Below, one piece after another: positions 1 through 10,743 of a DNA stretch of 64,000 nucleotides. The position numbers and the translations under genes were made by a program. The DNA is taken from NCBI GenBank assembly GCA_001798135.1, contig MGRJ01000027.1, positions 76,176-140,175 on the forward strand. Reading direction: 5' to 3'. Each line of letters opens with the position of its first letter. The stretch's first letter is position 1. The notes beneath the pieces were generated by a model. It did not search any database, had not been told where the DNA came from, and worked only from the letters and a program-made list of their open reading frames with translations. This stretch comes from Deltaproteobacteria bacterium RIFCSPHIGHO2_02_FULL_40_28 (lineage in GTDB: Bacteria > UBA10199 > 2-12-FULL-40-28).

Positions 1-1
1 C

Positions 2-769
2 TATCGTCCCATTCCCACAATTATTCCTAAACCAGAAGATTTGGGTATTCCCCAAATGGCCATGAATTTAACTCTCAAACCAAGAGGCTTGGTTTTAGTA
101 ACGGGCCCAACGGGATCAGGCAAATCAACAACACTAGCTGCCATGATTGATCGCATTAACGAGGTGAGAAGCGAACATATTATTACCGTTGAAGATCCCA
201 TCGAATATTTACACACTTCTAAAAAATGTTTGATCGCACAAAGAGAAGTGGAAAAAGATACACAGAATTTTGGTGCTGCCTTGAAAAGAGTTTTAAGACA
301 AGATCCCGATGTTGTGCTGATTGGAGAAATGCGTGATTTAGAAACCATTGCCACAGCCATTACTGTTTCTGAAACTGGTCATTTGGTCTTTGCCACCTTG
401 CATACAAACACGGCAGTACAAACGGTTAACCGTATTATCGATGTATTTCCAGCCCATCAACAACCACAAATCCGTACCCAGCTTTCTTTTATTTTGGAAG
501 GAATTTTGTCTCAACAACTTATTCCCAAAAAAGATGGAGGCAGAGCCTTGGCCATGGAAATTTTGGTTCCTACATCAGCGATTAGAAATTTAATCCGGGA
601 AGATAAAATTCATCAAATTTATGCTGCCATGCAGATGGATCAAGCCCGAAGTGGAATGCAAACCATGAATCAATCACTTGTTAAACTTGTAAAAGAAGGT
701 AAGATCAGCAAAGAATCAGCAATGGATTATTGTACGGAGATGGAAGAAATCAAAAAACTCTTATCATAG
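2..769 (+). CDS. pilT: Type IV pilus retraction ATPase PilT (5'-truncated by window edge)
   Basis: Hexameric ATPase at the cytoplasmic base of type IV pili that powers pilus retraction and twitching motility. The reading frame is open from base 2, so the N-terminal part lies outside the window. Walker A GPTGSGKST is at about nt 104-130. The Walker B/Asp-box region DPDVVLIGEMRD and the His-box TGHLVFATLHTN follow. The AIRNLIRE motif near the C-terminus is the retraction signature that separates PilT from the extension ATPase PilB. The next gene starts 16 nt downstream but has an unrelated function. PilU is the alternative, but the AIRNLIRE motif favours PilT. Confidence 0.93.
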   Translation, partial: YRPIPTIIPKPEDLGIPQMAMNLTLKPRGLVLVTGPTGSGKSTTLAAMIDRINEVRSEHIITVEDPIEYLHTSKKCLIAQREVEKDTQNFGAALKRVLRQDPDVVLIGEMRDLETIATAITVSETGHLVFATLHTNTAVQTVNRIIDVFPAHQQPQIRTQLSFILEGILSQQLIPKKDGGRALAMEILVPTSAIRNLIREDKIHQIYAAMQMDQARSGMQTMNQSLVKLVKEGKISKESAMDYCTEMEEIKKLLS

Positions 770-785
770 GGGTGAGGAAAATAAA

Positions 786-1637
786 ATGTTTCAAAGCAAT
801 TTACTGAAAGACAAGGTTATTTTGATTACAGGTGGGGGAACGGGCCTTGGAAAATCAATGGCTTTGGGTTTTTCTAAATTAGGAGCCAAGTTGGTTTTAT
901 GTGGAAGAAGAGAAGACATGTTGAAGGAAGTATCTCATGAAATTAAAAAAGGGGGAGGGGAGGTTTTTTACAAAACTTGTGATGTGCGCAAAATGGATGA
1001 AGTAGAAGCTTTAATCAACGCTGCTTTTGAGCATTTTGGAAAAATCGATGGGCTGATTAACAATGCAGCTGGTAATTTTCTTTGTCCAACAGAGTATCTT
1101 TCTCCCAATGGATTTGATGCCGTTGTTAAAATTGTTTTGTATGGATCTTTTAATTGCACCCAGGCTCTTGGAAAACAATGGATTGAAAGAGGGGTGGGTG
1201 GAAGAATTTTAAATATGTGCACTACCTATGCTTGGACAGGCTCTGCCTTTGTGGTGCCTTCGGTTTGTGCAAAAGCAGGGGTTTTAGCCATGACACGTTC
1301 TCTAGCTGTTGAATGGGGAAAATATAACATTCGCCTCAATGCTATTGCTCCAGGCCCTTTTCCTACCGAGCAAGCCTGGGCTAATTTAATGCCTCCAGGT
1401 TTTGAGCAAAAAATGATGCACAAAAATCCAACCCAAAGAACTGGTAAACACGAAGAGCTTGTAAATTTAGCAACCTACTTGATGTCGGATGGGGCGGGAT
1501 ATATTAATGGGGATTGCATTACCATTGATGGGGGCGAATGGCTACAAGGTGCTGGAGAATTTAATGGACTCCTCGATTTAACCGCCGAGGATTGGATGAA
1601 TATGAAAATAAAAGCCGAAGCTAATCGGAAGAAGTAA
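786..1637 (+). CDS. SDR oxidoreductase, 2,4-dienoyl-CoA reductase-like
   Basis: A 283-aa short-chain dehydrogenase/reductase with the NAD(P) Rossmann motif GGGTGLGKS near residue 16 and the NNAAGNF segment near residue 90. The usual catalytic YxxxK is replaced by SVCAKAG, keeping the Lys but not the Tyr. This pattern, together with NNAAGNF and the following LAVEWGKY, is typical of the mitochondrial-type 2,4-dienoyl-CoA reductase branch. It probably reduces unsaturated fatty acyl-CoA during beta-oxidation, which fits the acyl-CoA dehydrogenase at 52.0 kb. A strong ribosome site (GGTGAGGA) precedes the ATG. The exact substrate is inferred from the family. Confidence 0.8.
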   Translation: MFQSNLLKDKVILITGGGTGLGKSMALGFSKLGAKLVLCGRREDMLKEVSHEIKKGGGEVFYKTCDVRKMDEVEALINAAFEHFGKIDGLINNAAGNFLCPTEYLSPNGFDAVVKIVLYGSFNCTQALGKQWIERGVGGRILNMCTTYAWTGSAFVVPSVCAKAGVLAMTRSLAVEWGKYNIRLNAIAPGPFPTEQAWANLMPPGFEQKMMHKNPTQRTGKHEELVNLATYLMSDGAGYINGDCITIDGGEWLQGAGEFNGLLDLTAEDWMNMKIKAEANRKK

Positions 1638-1680
1638 ACGTAAAAATCCCATCAAAATCGAATCCCCAAAACAACACGAT

Positions 1681-2700
1681 ATGAAACCAGGAAATTTTAA
1701 AAGTTTATTTGCAGGCGTAGCTCTCGCACTAGTTGTATTTTTATCAATCCCGATTGATGCAAAAGATATAACGCTTTTAAATGTATCTTATGATCCAACC
1801 CGTGAGCTCTATCAAGAATTTAACCAGGCTTTTGCCAAGTACTGGAAAGAAAAAACAGGAGATACGGTCACAGTCCAGCAATCCCATGGTGGGTCAGGTA
1901 AACAAGCGCGCACTGTTATCGATGGTTTAGCAGCCGATGTGGTAACCCTGGCTTTAGCGTACGATATCGATGCTGTCTCTGAGCGGGCGGGATTGTTGCC
2001 AGCTACCTGGCAAACACGTCTTTCCAATAATAGTTCACCTTACACATCCCCCATTGTTTTTCTGGTGCGCATCGGTAATCCCAAGGGAATCAAAGACTGG
2101 GAAGATCTTGTAAAACCTGGAACAGCGGTTGTTACACCAAATCCAAAAACATCAGGAGGAGCCCGGTGGAATTATTTGGCAGCCTGGGCCTTTGCTTCCA
2201 AAAAATATGGTAACCAAGACCGAGCTAAAGATTTTGTGCGGGCTCTTTATAAAAATGTTCCTGTGCTTGATTCGGGAGCCAGAGGATCAACCATTACCTT
2301 TGTTGAACGGGGCATTGGTGACGTGCTTTTAGCTTGGGAAAGCGAGGCTTTGTTAGCCTTAAATATGTTGGGCAAAGACAAGTTTGAAATTATTATTCCT
2401 TCCCTTTCAATTTTAGCAGAGCCCCCCGTGACTTTGGTAGATAAGGTGGTAGATAAAAAGGGTACACGTGTTGTAGCCGAAGCATATCTTAATTATCTCT
2501 ACTCACCTCTTGGACAAGAAATTGCAGCAAAACATTATTATCGTCCCAGGCTGCAGGCTGCTTTGGCCAAGTATCCTGGGCGTTTTAGAGAGGTGCAATT
2601 TGTAACCATTAATGATACTTTTGGTGGCTGGGCCAAAGCTCATCGCTTGCATTTTATTGATGGTGGTGTTTTTGACCAAATTTATTCGGAAGGGTTTTAG
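1681..2700 (+). CDS. sbp: Sulfate ABC transporter periplasmic binding protein
   Basis: A 339-aa secreted protein that captures sulfate (or thiosulfate) in the periplasm and delivers it to the CysTWA importer. It has an N-terminal signal peptide (about residues 1-27, ending near IDA-KD). Family hallmarks are [12 protein letters not shown] just after the signal, [16 protein letters not shown], and [18 protein letters not shown] in the second lobe. It is the first gene of an uninterrupted four-gene operon. Its TAG stop is immediately followed by the ATG of cysT. Sbp and CysP are hard to tell apart from sequence alone. Confidence 0.95.
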   Translation: MKPGNFKSLFAGVALALVVFLSIPIDAKDITLLNVSYDPTRELYQEFNQAFAKYWKEKTGDTVTVQQSHGGSGKQARTVIDGLAADVVTLALAYDIDAVSERAGLLPATWQTRLSNNSSPYTSPIVFLVRIGNPKGIKDWEDLVKPGTAVVTPNPKTSGGARWNYLAAWAFASKKYGNQDRAKDFVRALYKNVPVLDSGARGSTITFVERGIGDVLLAWESEALLALNMLGKDKFEIIIPSLSILAEPPVTLVDKVVDKKGTRVVAEAYLNYLYSPLGQEIAAKHYYRPRLQAALAKYPGRFREVQFVTINDTFGGWAKAHRLHFIDGGVFDQIYSEGF

Positions 2701-3534
2701 ATGAAATTTGTACTGAAGGAAAAAAGCGTGCTTCCCGGATTTAAACCCACCATGGGTTTTACTCTTTTTTATCTTTCAGTCTTGGTTTTAATTCCACTTT
2801 CGATGTTGTTTTTTAAAACAGCAAACTTATCTTTGCAGGATTTTTGGCAAGCCATTAGCTCTCCCAGAGTATTGGCTTCTTATCGTTTAAGCTTTGGAGC
2901 TTCATTTGTTGCAGCAACTTTAAACATGATTTTTGGAACGCTTGTAGCTTGGGTTTTAGTGCGTTATCCTTTTCCTGGCAAGTGGGCTGTAGATATGTTG
3001 ATTGATCTTCCTTTTGCTCTGCCTACGGCAGTAGCAGGCATTGCCTTGACCAGTGCTTTTTCTCCCAATAGTGTTCTGGGCAGCATGCTTGCCCCCCTTG
3101 GGATTCAGGTAGCTTTTACTTTCCTGGGGATTATAGTGGCCCTCACTTTTATTGGCATTCCCTTTGTGGTGAGAACCGTGCAGCCTGTTTTAAAAGATCT
3201 TGATCGTGATATGGAAGAAGCTGCTGTATGTTTAGGCGCCAGACGCTACCAGACTTTTGTTCATGTGATTTTTCCTGCTATTCTTCCAGCCATGATGAGT
3301 GGCTTTGCCATGGCCTTTGCAAGAGCCTTGGGAGAGTATGGTTCGGTGGTTTTTATTGCAGGTAATTTGCCGATGAAAACCGAAATTGTTCCGCTGATTA
3401 TCATGACCAAGTTGGAACAATACGATTACGCAGGAGCCACAGCCATTGCAGTTGTGATGCTTTTAGCTTCTTTTGTGATTCTTTTTCTTATTAACAGGCT
3501 TCAATGGTGGAGCCATTCGCGTTACAAGGTGTAA
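2701..3534 (+). CDS. cysT: Sulfate ABC transporter permease CysT (CysU)
   Basis: A 277-aa inner-membrane permease of the sulfate/thiosulfate importer, with about six hydrophobic segments. The EAA coupling loop is visible near residue 174 as [15 protein letters not shown], where it contacts the CysA ATPase. A second conserved stretch is [16 protein letters not shown]. It starts directly after the sbp stop codon, indicating translational coupling. CysW (3537) starts 2 nt after its stop. Length is standard for the family. Confidence 0.95.
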   Translation: MKFVLKEKSVLPGFKPTMGFTLFYLSVLVLIPLSMLFFKTANLSLQDFWQAISSPRVLASYRLSFGASFVAATLNMIFGTLVAWVLVRYPFPGKWAVDMLIDLPFALPTAVAGIALTSAFSPNSVLGSMLAPLGIQVAFTFLGIIVALTFIGIPFVVRTVQPVLKDLDRDMEEAAVCLGARRYQTFVHVIFPAILPAMMSGFAMAFARALGEYGSVVFIAGNLPMKTEIVPLIIMTKLEQYDYAGATAIAVVMLLASFVILFLINRLQWWSHSRYKV

Positions 3535-3536
3535 GG

Positions 3537-4367
3537 ATGACAGAATCTAATTTAGTGCGTAGAATTTTTATTTTAATCGCCTTGGGTTTTTTAACTCTTT
3601 TTCTCATTGTACCCTTGTTTGCTGTTTTTAAGGGAGCTGTAGCAGGTGGCATGGGAACTTTTTTAAATACCTTACGTGATCCTTATACCCTTTCTGCTGT
3701 GGGTTTAACTTTAAAAACGGCCGCTATTGTGGTGCCGCTTAATCTTTTTTTTGGTGTGATGGCAGCTTGGTCTATTGCTAAATTTAATTTTGTTGGGAAA
3801 AAAATACTGATGACCTTCATTGATCTTCCCTTTAGTGTTTCGCCCGTTATTGCAGGTTTGATTTTTGTTTTACTTTTTGGAGCCCAAGGGCTTTTAGGAC
3901 CATGGCTTTTAGCACATGATATTAAAATCATGTTTGCCCTTCCTTCCATTATTCTGGCCACTCTTTTTGTAACCTTTCCTTACGTGGCCCGTGAATTAAT
4001 TCCTCTCATGCAAAGTCAGGGCACAGATCAAGAAGAAGCCGCCTTAACCCTTGGAGCTAACGGGTGGCAGACTTTTTTTAGTGTTACTCTTCCTAACATT
4101 CGTTGGGGTATTATTTATGGTGTTATTTTGCTCAATGCTCGTGCCATGGGAGAATTTGGTGCTGTGAGTGTGGTTTCGGGGCACATTAGGGGATTAACAA
4201 ACACCATGCCCCTCCATGTTGAAATTCTTTACAACGAATATAATTTGGTGGGGGCTTTCTCTGTTGCTTCTCTCTTGGCTTTGATGGCTTTGGCTACCCT
4301 GCTCATGAAGGCTCTCGTTAAATGGAAAATGCGCCAACAAAAACTTGAGGTTAATTATGAGTATTAA
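3537..4367 (+). CDS. cysW: Sulfate ABC transporter permease CysW
   Basis: A 276-aa partner permease of CysT. The EAA loop is visible as [15 protein letters not shown] and the [16 protein letters not shown] segment is typical of CysW. I chose the ATG at 3537 because it follows the cysT stop by 2 nt and has an AAGG just upstream. An in-frame ATG at 3504 would overlap cysT by 31 nt. The 3' end overlaps the start of cysA by 11 nt, so the whole unit is translationally coupled. Confidence 0.95.
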   Translation: MTESNLVRRIFILIALGFLTLFLIVPLFAVFKGAVAGGMGTFLNTLRDPYTLSAVGLTLKTAAIVVPLNLFFGVMAAWSIAKFNFVGKKILMTFIDLPFSVSPVIAGLIFVLLFGAQGLLGPWLLAHDIKIMFALPSIILATLFVTFPYVARELIPLMQSQGTDQEEAALTLGANGWQTFFSVTLPNIRWGIIYGVILLNARAMGEFGAVSVVSGHIRGLTNTMPLHVEILYNEYNLVGAFSVASLLALMALATLLMKALVKWKMRQQKLEVNYEY

Positions 4368-5403
4368 CATCGAACATTTAATTAAACACTTTAATGGTTA
4401 TATGGCCGTGAATAATGTTTCCTTTTCGGTGGGAGAGGGGGAGTTTGTTACTCTTTTGGGTCCATCTGGTTCAGGTAAATCAACCATTCTTCGCTTGATA
4501 GCTGGTTTAGAGGCAGCCGATTCAGGATTAATTGAAGTGAATGGTGAAGATGTGACAAAAATTCCTGTTCAAGAAAGAAAAGTAGGTTTTGTTTTTCAAC
4601 ACTATGCTTTGTTTCGTCATATGAATATTTTAGAGAATATTGCCTTTGGATTAAAGGTAAGTGGAGTTAAGAAAAAAATCCGTGCAGAAAAGGCCAGTGA
4701 ACTTTTAGAGCTTGTAGGGCTTTTTGGTTTGGGGCATCGTATGCCTTCGCAAATTTCTGGTGGGCAAAGACAGCGTGTGGCTCTAGCACGTGCCCTGGCG
4801 CCAGAGCCTGGGCTTTTACTTTTAGATGAACCTTTTGGGGCACTAGATGCCAGGCTTCGAAAAGAATTGCGCAGTTGGCTTAAGAAACTTCATGATCGTA
4901 TCAAACTCACTACCTTGCTTGTTACTCATGATCAGGACGAAGCTTTAGAACTGTCTGATAAAGTACTTGTGATGAACCGCGGCAAAATTGAGCAAGAAGC
5001 TCCTCCTCAAGCTATTTTTGATAATCCAGCTACAGAGTTTGTTGCTACCTTTGTGGGGGAAACCAATCGTGTAGATACCCTCGTTAAAAACGGAGAGGTG
5101 AGGTGGGGGCCACTTCTTTTTGGTTACTATCACATGATGGATGGAGCACAGGCCAAGGTATTGTTTAGACCCAATGATGTTTATGTTTCTTCTCATCAAG
5201 AAGCAGGAGCCATTTCTGGCACTATTTATTCCATGCAATTTTTGGGGGCCACGGTTGCCCTTCAAATTCGTTTAACCGATGATTACTTCATTACAGCCCA
5301 TATTCCCAAGGGAGTTGCCGAACAAAGCCATTTTGCTCTGGGGCGACAAGTTTATGTTACGGTGACCCGGAGCCATATTTTTTGTTCATTGGGATCATCT
5401 TAA
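4357..5403 (+). CDS. cysA: Sulfate ABC transporter ATPase CysA
   Basis: A 348-aa ATPase that energises sulfate import. It shows Walker [10 protein letters not shown], the Q-loop FVFQHYALF, the signature [14 protein letters not shown], Walker [12 protein letters not shown] and the H-loop [11 protein letters not shown]-terminal TOBE-like regulatory region follows (about residues 245-348). The ATG at 4357 lies inside the last codons of cysW. An upstream in-frame ATG at 4345 is possible, but 4357 starts the conserved [12 protein letters not shown] segment. No cys regulator or sulfate-reduction gene is adjacent. A sulfite/nitrite reductase lies at 40.8 kb. Confidence 0.95.
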   Translation: MSINIEHLIKHFNGYMAVNNVSFSVGEGEFVTLLGPSGSGKSTILRLIAGLEAADSGLIEVNGEDVTKIPVQERKVGFVFQHYALFRHMNILENIAFGLKVSGVKKKIRAEKASELLELVGLFGLGHRMPSQISGGQRQRVALARALAPEPGLLLLDEPFGALDARLRKELRSWLKKLHDRIKLTTLLVTHDQDEALELSDKVLVMNRGKIEQEAPPQAIFDNPATEFVATFVGETNRVDTLVKNGEVRWGPLLFGYYHMMDGAQAKVLFRPNDVYVSSHQEAGAISGTIYSMQFLGATVALQIRLTDDYFITAHIPKGVAEQSHFALGRQVYVTVTRSHIFCSLGSS

Positions 5404-5445
5404 ATCTTTGACTTTTTGTCCCCCTTAAGTCAATAAGGGCAAACT

Positions 5446-5988
5446 ATGGTTAAGAGTATTCTTAAAGGGTTAGACAAAATAGATGTTTGCCTTTCTTTTT
5501 TTGAGAAGGGGCTTATTTGTGTGAGTTTAAGTGTGATGCTTATTATAGCCATTCTTCAGGTTATTTTGCGGAACATTTTTGATTCGGGTATTGAATGGGG
5601 TGATGTGTTTATTCGTCACATGGTTTTGTTTCTTTTATTTTTTGGAGCCAGTCTTTCTACGCGCAATAAATCTCACATTCAAATGGATGTTTCTTCTAAA
5701 ATTACTCCCCAGCGGTTTAAACCGGTGATTTTTTTTCTCATTAATTCTTTTTGTATTTTAGTTAATTTTTATCTTCTAAAAGCCGCATGGATTTTTGCTG
5801 GTGATGAAAAGGCGTCGGGGAGTATTTTATTTGGGCAAGTTCCTACCTGGTTTTTTATTGCCATTATGCCTATTGGTTTTTCCATTATTTCTTTTCGTTT
5901 TCTTTTAAATTGGATTGATAATATTTTTGTAATGTTAGGTTACAAACGCGCATCCGCGGATGATCATCCTGTAATAATCGGAGCTTAA
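5446..5988 (+). CDS. dctQ: TRAP transporter small membrane subunit (DctQ family)
   Basis: A 180-aa inner-membrane protein with four predicted hydrophobic segments. It is the small subunit of a tripartite ATP-independent periplasmic transporter, which uses a sodium gradient to import organic acids. The stretch RHMVLFLLFFGASLSTRNKS matches the conserved DctQ region. It begins 42 nt after cysA, preceded by AAGGGC. The large subunit follows after 2 nt. No periplasmic DctP binding protein lies on either side, so the substrate cannot be predicted. Confidence 0.88.
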   Translation: MVKSILKGLDKIDVCLSFFEKGLICVSLSVMLIIAILQVILRNIFDSGIEWGDVFIRHMVLFLLFFGASLSTRNKSHIQMDVSSKITPQRFKPVIFFLINSFCILVNFYLLKAAWIFAGDEKASGSILFGQVPTWFFIAIMPIGFSIISFRFLLNWIDNIFVMLGYKRASADDHPVIIGA

Positions 5989-5990
5989 AT

Positions 5991-7262
5991 ATGGGAATTA
6001 CTATAGCCCTTTCTACCTTAGCTCTTTTAGGAACCCCCTTATTTGTTTTGTTTGGAGCCAGTGCTCTTACTCTTTTCATGCAGGCCCATATTAATATTTC
6101 TGCTGTCATGATTGAGTTTTATCGTTTAGCTTCGGCTCCTACCTTAAGTGCTATTCCTTTTTTTACTTTTGCTGGTTTTATTTTAGCCGAAAGTAATGCT
6201 CCCAAACGTTTGGTAAATGTGGCCAAGGCCTTTGTGGGATTTTTACCAGGCGGGCTTCCAATTGTTACGGTTTTAGTGTGTGCTTTTTTTACAGCTTTTA
6301 CTGGCGCTAGCGGGGTTACCATTATTGCTTTGGGTGGTCTTTTGTATCCAGCGCTCATGAAAGAAAAATATAAAGAGCGCTTTTCTATTGGGGTGGTTAC
6401 TTCTTGTGGTAGTATTGGCTTGCTGTTGCCACCCAGCCTGCCTTTAATTCTTTATGGTCTTATTGCTCAAGTGAGCATCGATAAACTTTTTATTGCAGGT
6501 ATTTTGCCTTCGCTTCTTTTGGTAGGATTATTTTCTATTTATAGTTGTTTTATTGGAGTGCGTTCTAAAATTGAGCGTATTCCTTTCAAACCAAAAAATA
6601 TTTGGAAATCTTTGAAGGATGCAAAATGGGAAATGCCTCTTCCCATTATTGTTTTGTATGGAATTTATGGTGGCATTATTACAGCTTCTGAGGCTGCAGC
6701 CATTACAGCTATATATGCCTTTATTGTCGAAGTTTTTATTATCAAAGATTTAAAATTAAAACGCGATGTACCTAAAATTATGGTGGAGTCTATTACCATG
6801 GTAGGGGGCATTTTAATTATTTTGGGTGTTGCCATGGGGCTTACCAACTACTTAGTTGATCAAGATGTAACGACTCAAATTTTTAATTGGGTTAAGCCGC
6901 ACATTACAAGCCAGGCCATGTTTTTACTTCTCCTTAACGTTTTTCTTTTAATTGTGGGTTCTTTGATGGATATTTTTTCAGCTATTATTGTGGTGGTGCC
7001 AATCATTATGCCTTTGGCATTAAAATACGGTGTAAATCCCATTCATTTAGGCATGATTTTTTTAACCAACTTAGAGGTTGGTTACTTACATCCGCCTTTA
7101 GGTTTAAATCTTTTTATTGCTTCTTACCGTTTCAAAAAATCCCTCTACGAGCTGTATTGGGCCACCCTGCCTTTCTTAATTTTGGTGATTATTGCTTTGT
7201 TAGTGATTACTTATGTTCCGGAGCTAAGCCTTTATCTCATTAAAATGTTAAACGTGAGATAA
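5991..7262 (+). CDS. dctM: TRAP transporter large permease (DctM family)
   Basis: A 423-aa polytopic permease with about 12 hydrophobic segments, which forms the transport channel with DctQ. Recognisable DctM features are the GASGVTIIALGGLLYPAL block, SCGSIGLLLPPSLPLILYG, and the C-terminal LEVGYLHPPLGLNLF segment. Its length is typical of the family. It is tightly linked to dctQ (2-nt gap). The helicase gene begins 16 nt downstream and could share the transcript. Confidence 0.92.
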   Translation: MGITIALSTLALLGTPLFVLFGASALTLFMQAHINISAVMIEFYRLASAPTLSAIPFFTFAGFILAESNAPKRLVNVAKAFVGFLPGGLPIVTVLVCAFFTAFTGASGVTIIALGGLLYPALMKEKYKERFSIGVVTSCGSIGLLLPPSLPLILYGLIAQVSIDKLFIAGILPSLLLVGLFSIYSCFIGVRSKIERIPFKPKNIWKSLKDAKWEMPLPIIVLYGIYGGIITASEAAAITAIYAFIVEVFIIKDLKLKRDVPKIMVESITMVGGILIILGVAMGLTNYLVDQDVTTQIFNWVKPHITSQAMFLLLLNVFLLIVGSLMDIFSAIIVVVPIIMPLALKYGVNPIHLGMIFLTNLEVGYLHPPLGLNLFIASYRFKKSLYELYWATLPFLILVIIALLVITYVPELSLYLIKMLNVR

Positions 7263-7278
7263 TTGGATTTTATAAAGT

Positions 7279-8502
<1,224 letters not shown>

Positions 8503-8611
8503 TTCCAAGGAAGTTTGAAATTGTGGAGAAAGTTGAACAGAGATGAATTGCCTGTACTTGAAAGTTAGTATCGTTGTTTATCTGACACCAGATTTGATTC
8601 ACATGTTTTCA

Positions 8612-9133
8612 CTACTTCACTTTAAACCCAATTTTTTGTTTTTTCTCTTCAGGAGGGTTCATCATTTGTCGGATAGTGTTAAAGAGGGACCTGATTGCAT
8701 CATCATGGGTACCAAGGCGTTTTTCCAACTCGGTTAATTTATGAGCCATTTCTTTATGTGTTGCCAACATTTGACGAAGTTTAACAAAGGCACGAACCAC
8801 AAAAACACTTACTTCAATGGCTCGCTTAGTATTTAAAATGCTAGCGGCCATAATGACCCCATGTTCTGTAAAAACATTTGGTAGAAATCTGCGACCTCCC
8901 CAGCTTAAACTTGAAGTCGCAAAATGCGACCTCAAGATGGTAACCTCTTGAAATATAAGCTGAAACATAAAGTCTTTAGGAAAACGGTGTTTATTGCGTC
9001 GTACCTGTTCGTTTAAACGCTTTGTGGTCACTCCATATAGTTTTGCGAGCGTTGAATCGAGAATAACTTTTTGTCCTCGGATAAGAAGAATTTCGTTTTC
9101 AATAACTTCTAAAGAAATAAGCGATTTTGGCAT
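8612..9133 (-). CDS. ORF6N domain protein (KilA-N-like DNA-binding)
   Basis: A 173-aa protein whose first ~90 residues match the ORF6N domain: VIENEILLIRGQKVILDSTL, LAKLYGVTTKRLNEQVRRN and RFPKDFMFQL, then LPNVFTEHGVIMAASIL. ORF6N proteins are phage-associated or chromosomal DNA-binding proteins of uncertain role. The C-terminal third is helical and may be a coiled coil. It is isolated and opposite in strand to the helicase, with an 8-bp inverted repeat 15 nt upstream that may be its own operator. Function beyond DNA binding is not known. Confidence 0.85.
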   Translation of the reverse strand: MPKSLISLEVIENEILLIRGQKVILDSTLAKLYGVTTKRLNEQVRRNKHRFPKDFMFQLIFQEVTILRSHFATSSLSWGGRRFLPNVFTEHGVIMAASILNTKRAIEVSVFVVRAFVKLRQMLATHKEMAHKLTELEKRLGTHDDAIRSLFNTIRQMMNPPEEKKQKIGFKVK

Positions 9134-9147
9134 AAATTTCCTTTTTT

Positions 9148-9170
9148 TAAGGTCATATATTGTGACCTTA
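9148..9170 (-). promoter_or_regulatory. Inverted repeat upstream of the ORF6N gene, candidate operator
   Basis: TAAGGTCA and TGACCTTA form a perfect 8-bp inverted repeat separated by 7 nt, 15 nt upstream of the ORF6N start codon on the minus strand. The position and symmetry suit a dimeric repressor, perhaps autoregulation by the ORF6N protein. That link is inference. Confidence 0.4.
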
Positions 9171-9248
9171 CATCAACTTCCTATTCTCGGCAGTTCACCC
9201 CACCAAAGTTGTTTCTTATGTGAAATTTTTTTGAGTATGGATAGAAAC

Positions 9249-9758
9249 CTAGGCTTTTGTTACTCTTCTCAATTCTTTTCTTACGATTTTATCGATGTGG
9301 CTGAAGTTTTTTTGAATGAAGGTTTGATTTTTTTTGGAAGTGTGGCCCTTCACCCAACAAATTTCTGGTTGAAGTTGATCGTAGAGTACAAATAATTTTT
9401 GATACAGATCTGCATTCGATAATATTTCTTTTTTTCGGCCACTCATAAAACCCGTAGACTCTAATTTTTTTCTTCTTTGTAAAAGGTTGGGGATAACCTC
9501 ACAATCGGTATACAAATTTATTTTAGAAATATTTTTTAGAACGGCAACCGTTTCCAAAGCCAAAATGGCGCCTCTTAATTCGGCCCGGATATTTGTTTTT
9601 TCTGGAAACTTCATGGTGCAAATTAAAGACGATGGAATAACCCCAACTTCATGTTCCTCATCATTTTTAAAAATAATAAATCCAGAAACCCCCATCAGTT
9701 TTATATTATTAAAACTCGCATCGGTATAAATGTGCAATGTATTGTTAGGCATTTGCAT
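9249..9758 (-). CDS. Ribonuclease H-like protein (RNase HI fold)
   Basis: A 169-aa protein with RNase HI hallmarks: the first strand HIYTDASF carries the first catalytic Asp. RAELRGAILALE carries the catalytic Glu, YTDCEV the second Asp, and WVKGHTSKKNQ corresponds to the flexible His loop. A final Asp in the HIDKIVRKEL segment completes the set. It would cleave RNA in RNA-DNA hybrids. Its divergence from E. coli RnhA (long insertion around residues 90-125) leaves substrate range uncertain. It stands alone, 24 nt upstream of and co-oriented with the VOC gene. Confidence 0.8.
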   Translation of the reverse strand: MQMPNNTLHIYTDASFNNIKLMGVSGFIIFKNDEEHEVGVIPSSLICTMKFPEKTNIRAELRGAILALETVAVLKNISKINLYTDCEVIPNLLQRRKKLESTGFMSGRKKEILSNADLYQKLFVLYDQLQPEICWVKGHTSKKNQTFIQKNFSHIDKIVRKELRRVTKA

Positions 9759-9782
9759 CTGGATAGTTTTCAGAGGTGTTTT

Positions 9783-10238
9783 TTAGTAACTGATATCCCA
9801 CTTTTTAGGAAGGGAAACAGTTGGATCTAAATTGCCTTTACCTGGAACATAATTAGCTTCGATACGAATACCATCCGGATCTTCAAAAAGAATGGAATAA
9901 TATCCGGGGGCCCAGTGGCTATCTTCTTGAGGTTTACGGATCATTTTAACGTCTAATTTTTTAACAAACTGATACAAAGCTTCTACATCTTCACGTGAGC
10001 GCAAGCGAAAACAAAAATGATGTAGACCTGATCGATTTTGATGGAAGTTTTCGTTTTGAAATTGCTTGTCTGCTTTGCAAATAGCAATGCCAGTTTTGCC
10101 ACCCACACAGTAGTAAAAACCATCACCATCTAGAATGGGTGTCATTTCAAAAAAATGAAGGAGTTTTTTGTAGAAAGGAAGGCATTTTTCATAGTTTTTT
10201 ACGGTGAGTTGGATATGTGCAATGCCATTAATTTGCAT
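9783..10238 (-). CDS. VOC family (glyoxalase/dioxygenase-like) protein
   Basis: A 151-aa vicinal-oxygen-chelate fold protein. The first beta-alpha-beta module begins IAHIQLTVKNYEKCLPFYKK with a putative metal His. HHFCFRLRSREDVEALYQF opens the second module, and FEDPDGIRIEANYVPG carries the metal-binding Glu. Members include glyoxalase I, dioxygenases and antibiotic-binding proteins. The reaction here cannot be named from sequence. It is divergent from the release-factor-like gene, whose start is 86 nt away. Confidence 0.82.
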   Translation of the reverse strand: MQINGIAHIQLTVKNYEKCLPFYKKLLHFFEMTPILDGDGFYYCVGGKTGIAICKADKQFQNENFHQNRSGLHHFCFRLRSREDVEALYQFVKKLDVKMIRKPQEDSHWAPGYYSILFEDPDGIRIEANYVPGKGNLDPTVSLPKKWDISY

Positions 10239-10323
10239 ACAATTTTATTGCGTGAATAGAAAGGATGGTCAAGCTGAAAAAAAGAAGATAGGAATTATTA
10301 ATGAAATAAAAAAGGCAGTTTTT

Positions 10324-10743
10324 ATGAACGATTTTCCTGTGTCTTTAAAGAAAAGAGAAGAGCTTCAAACAAGAATGAATCGTCTTGGTTTGAAGGAAGA
10401 CAACTTGGTTGAAAAATTCATTCGAGGCTCTGGTGCCGGCGGACAAAAAATAAATAAAACATCTGTTGTAGTTTATTTGTCTCATCCAGCTTCAGGAATT
10501 AACGTTCGTTGCCAAGAAGGGCGCTCTCAAGCTTTAAACCGCTACTTTGCCAGAAGAATGCTGGTTGAAAAACTGGAAGAAAAACTTTTAGGATTAAAAA
10601 GAGAAAAAGATCGATTAAAAAGTAAAATTAGACGCCAGAAAAAACGCCGCTCTCGTCGTGCTCAAGAAAAAATTCTTTCCGATAAAAAATATTCAGGCTT
10701 TAAAAAGAAATTACGCAGTAAACCCACGGAAAAAGACCTATGA
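10324..10743 (+). CDS. Peptide chain release factor-like protein (RF-1 domain, GGQ)
   Basis: A 139-aa single-domain protein carrying the peptidyl-tRNA hydrolysis motif GSGAGGQKINKT, followed by VRCQEGRSQALNRYFARRML, and a very basic Lys/Arg-rich tail. It lacks the stop-codon recognition domain of RF1/RF2. It therefore resembles the ribosome-rescue factors ArfB and C12orf65 (mtRF-R). The basic tail could enter the empty mRNA channel, as in ArfB. I chose the ATG at 10324 because upstream codons are not conserved in type. The stop overlaps the next gene by 4 nt. The rescue role is an inference. Confidence 0.85.
   Translation: MNDFPVSLKKREELQTRMNRLGLKEDNLVEKFIRGSGAGGQKINKTSVVVYLSHPASGINVRCQEGRSQALNRYFARRMLVEKLEEKLLGLKREKDRLKSKIRRQKKRRSRRAQEKILSDKKYSGFKKKLRSKPTEKDL

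Noticed and set aside
8543-8737. Small plus-strand gene after the helicase
   Set aside because: No ribosome site or recognisable motif; it overlaps the ORF6N gene antisense.
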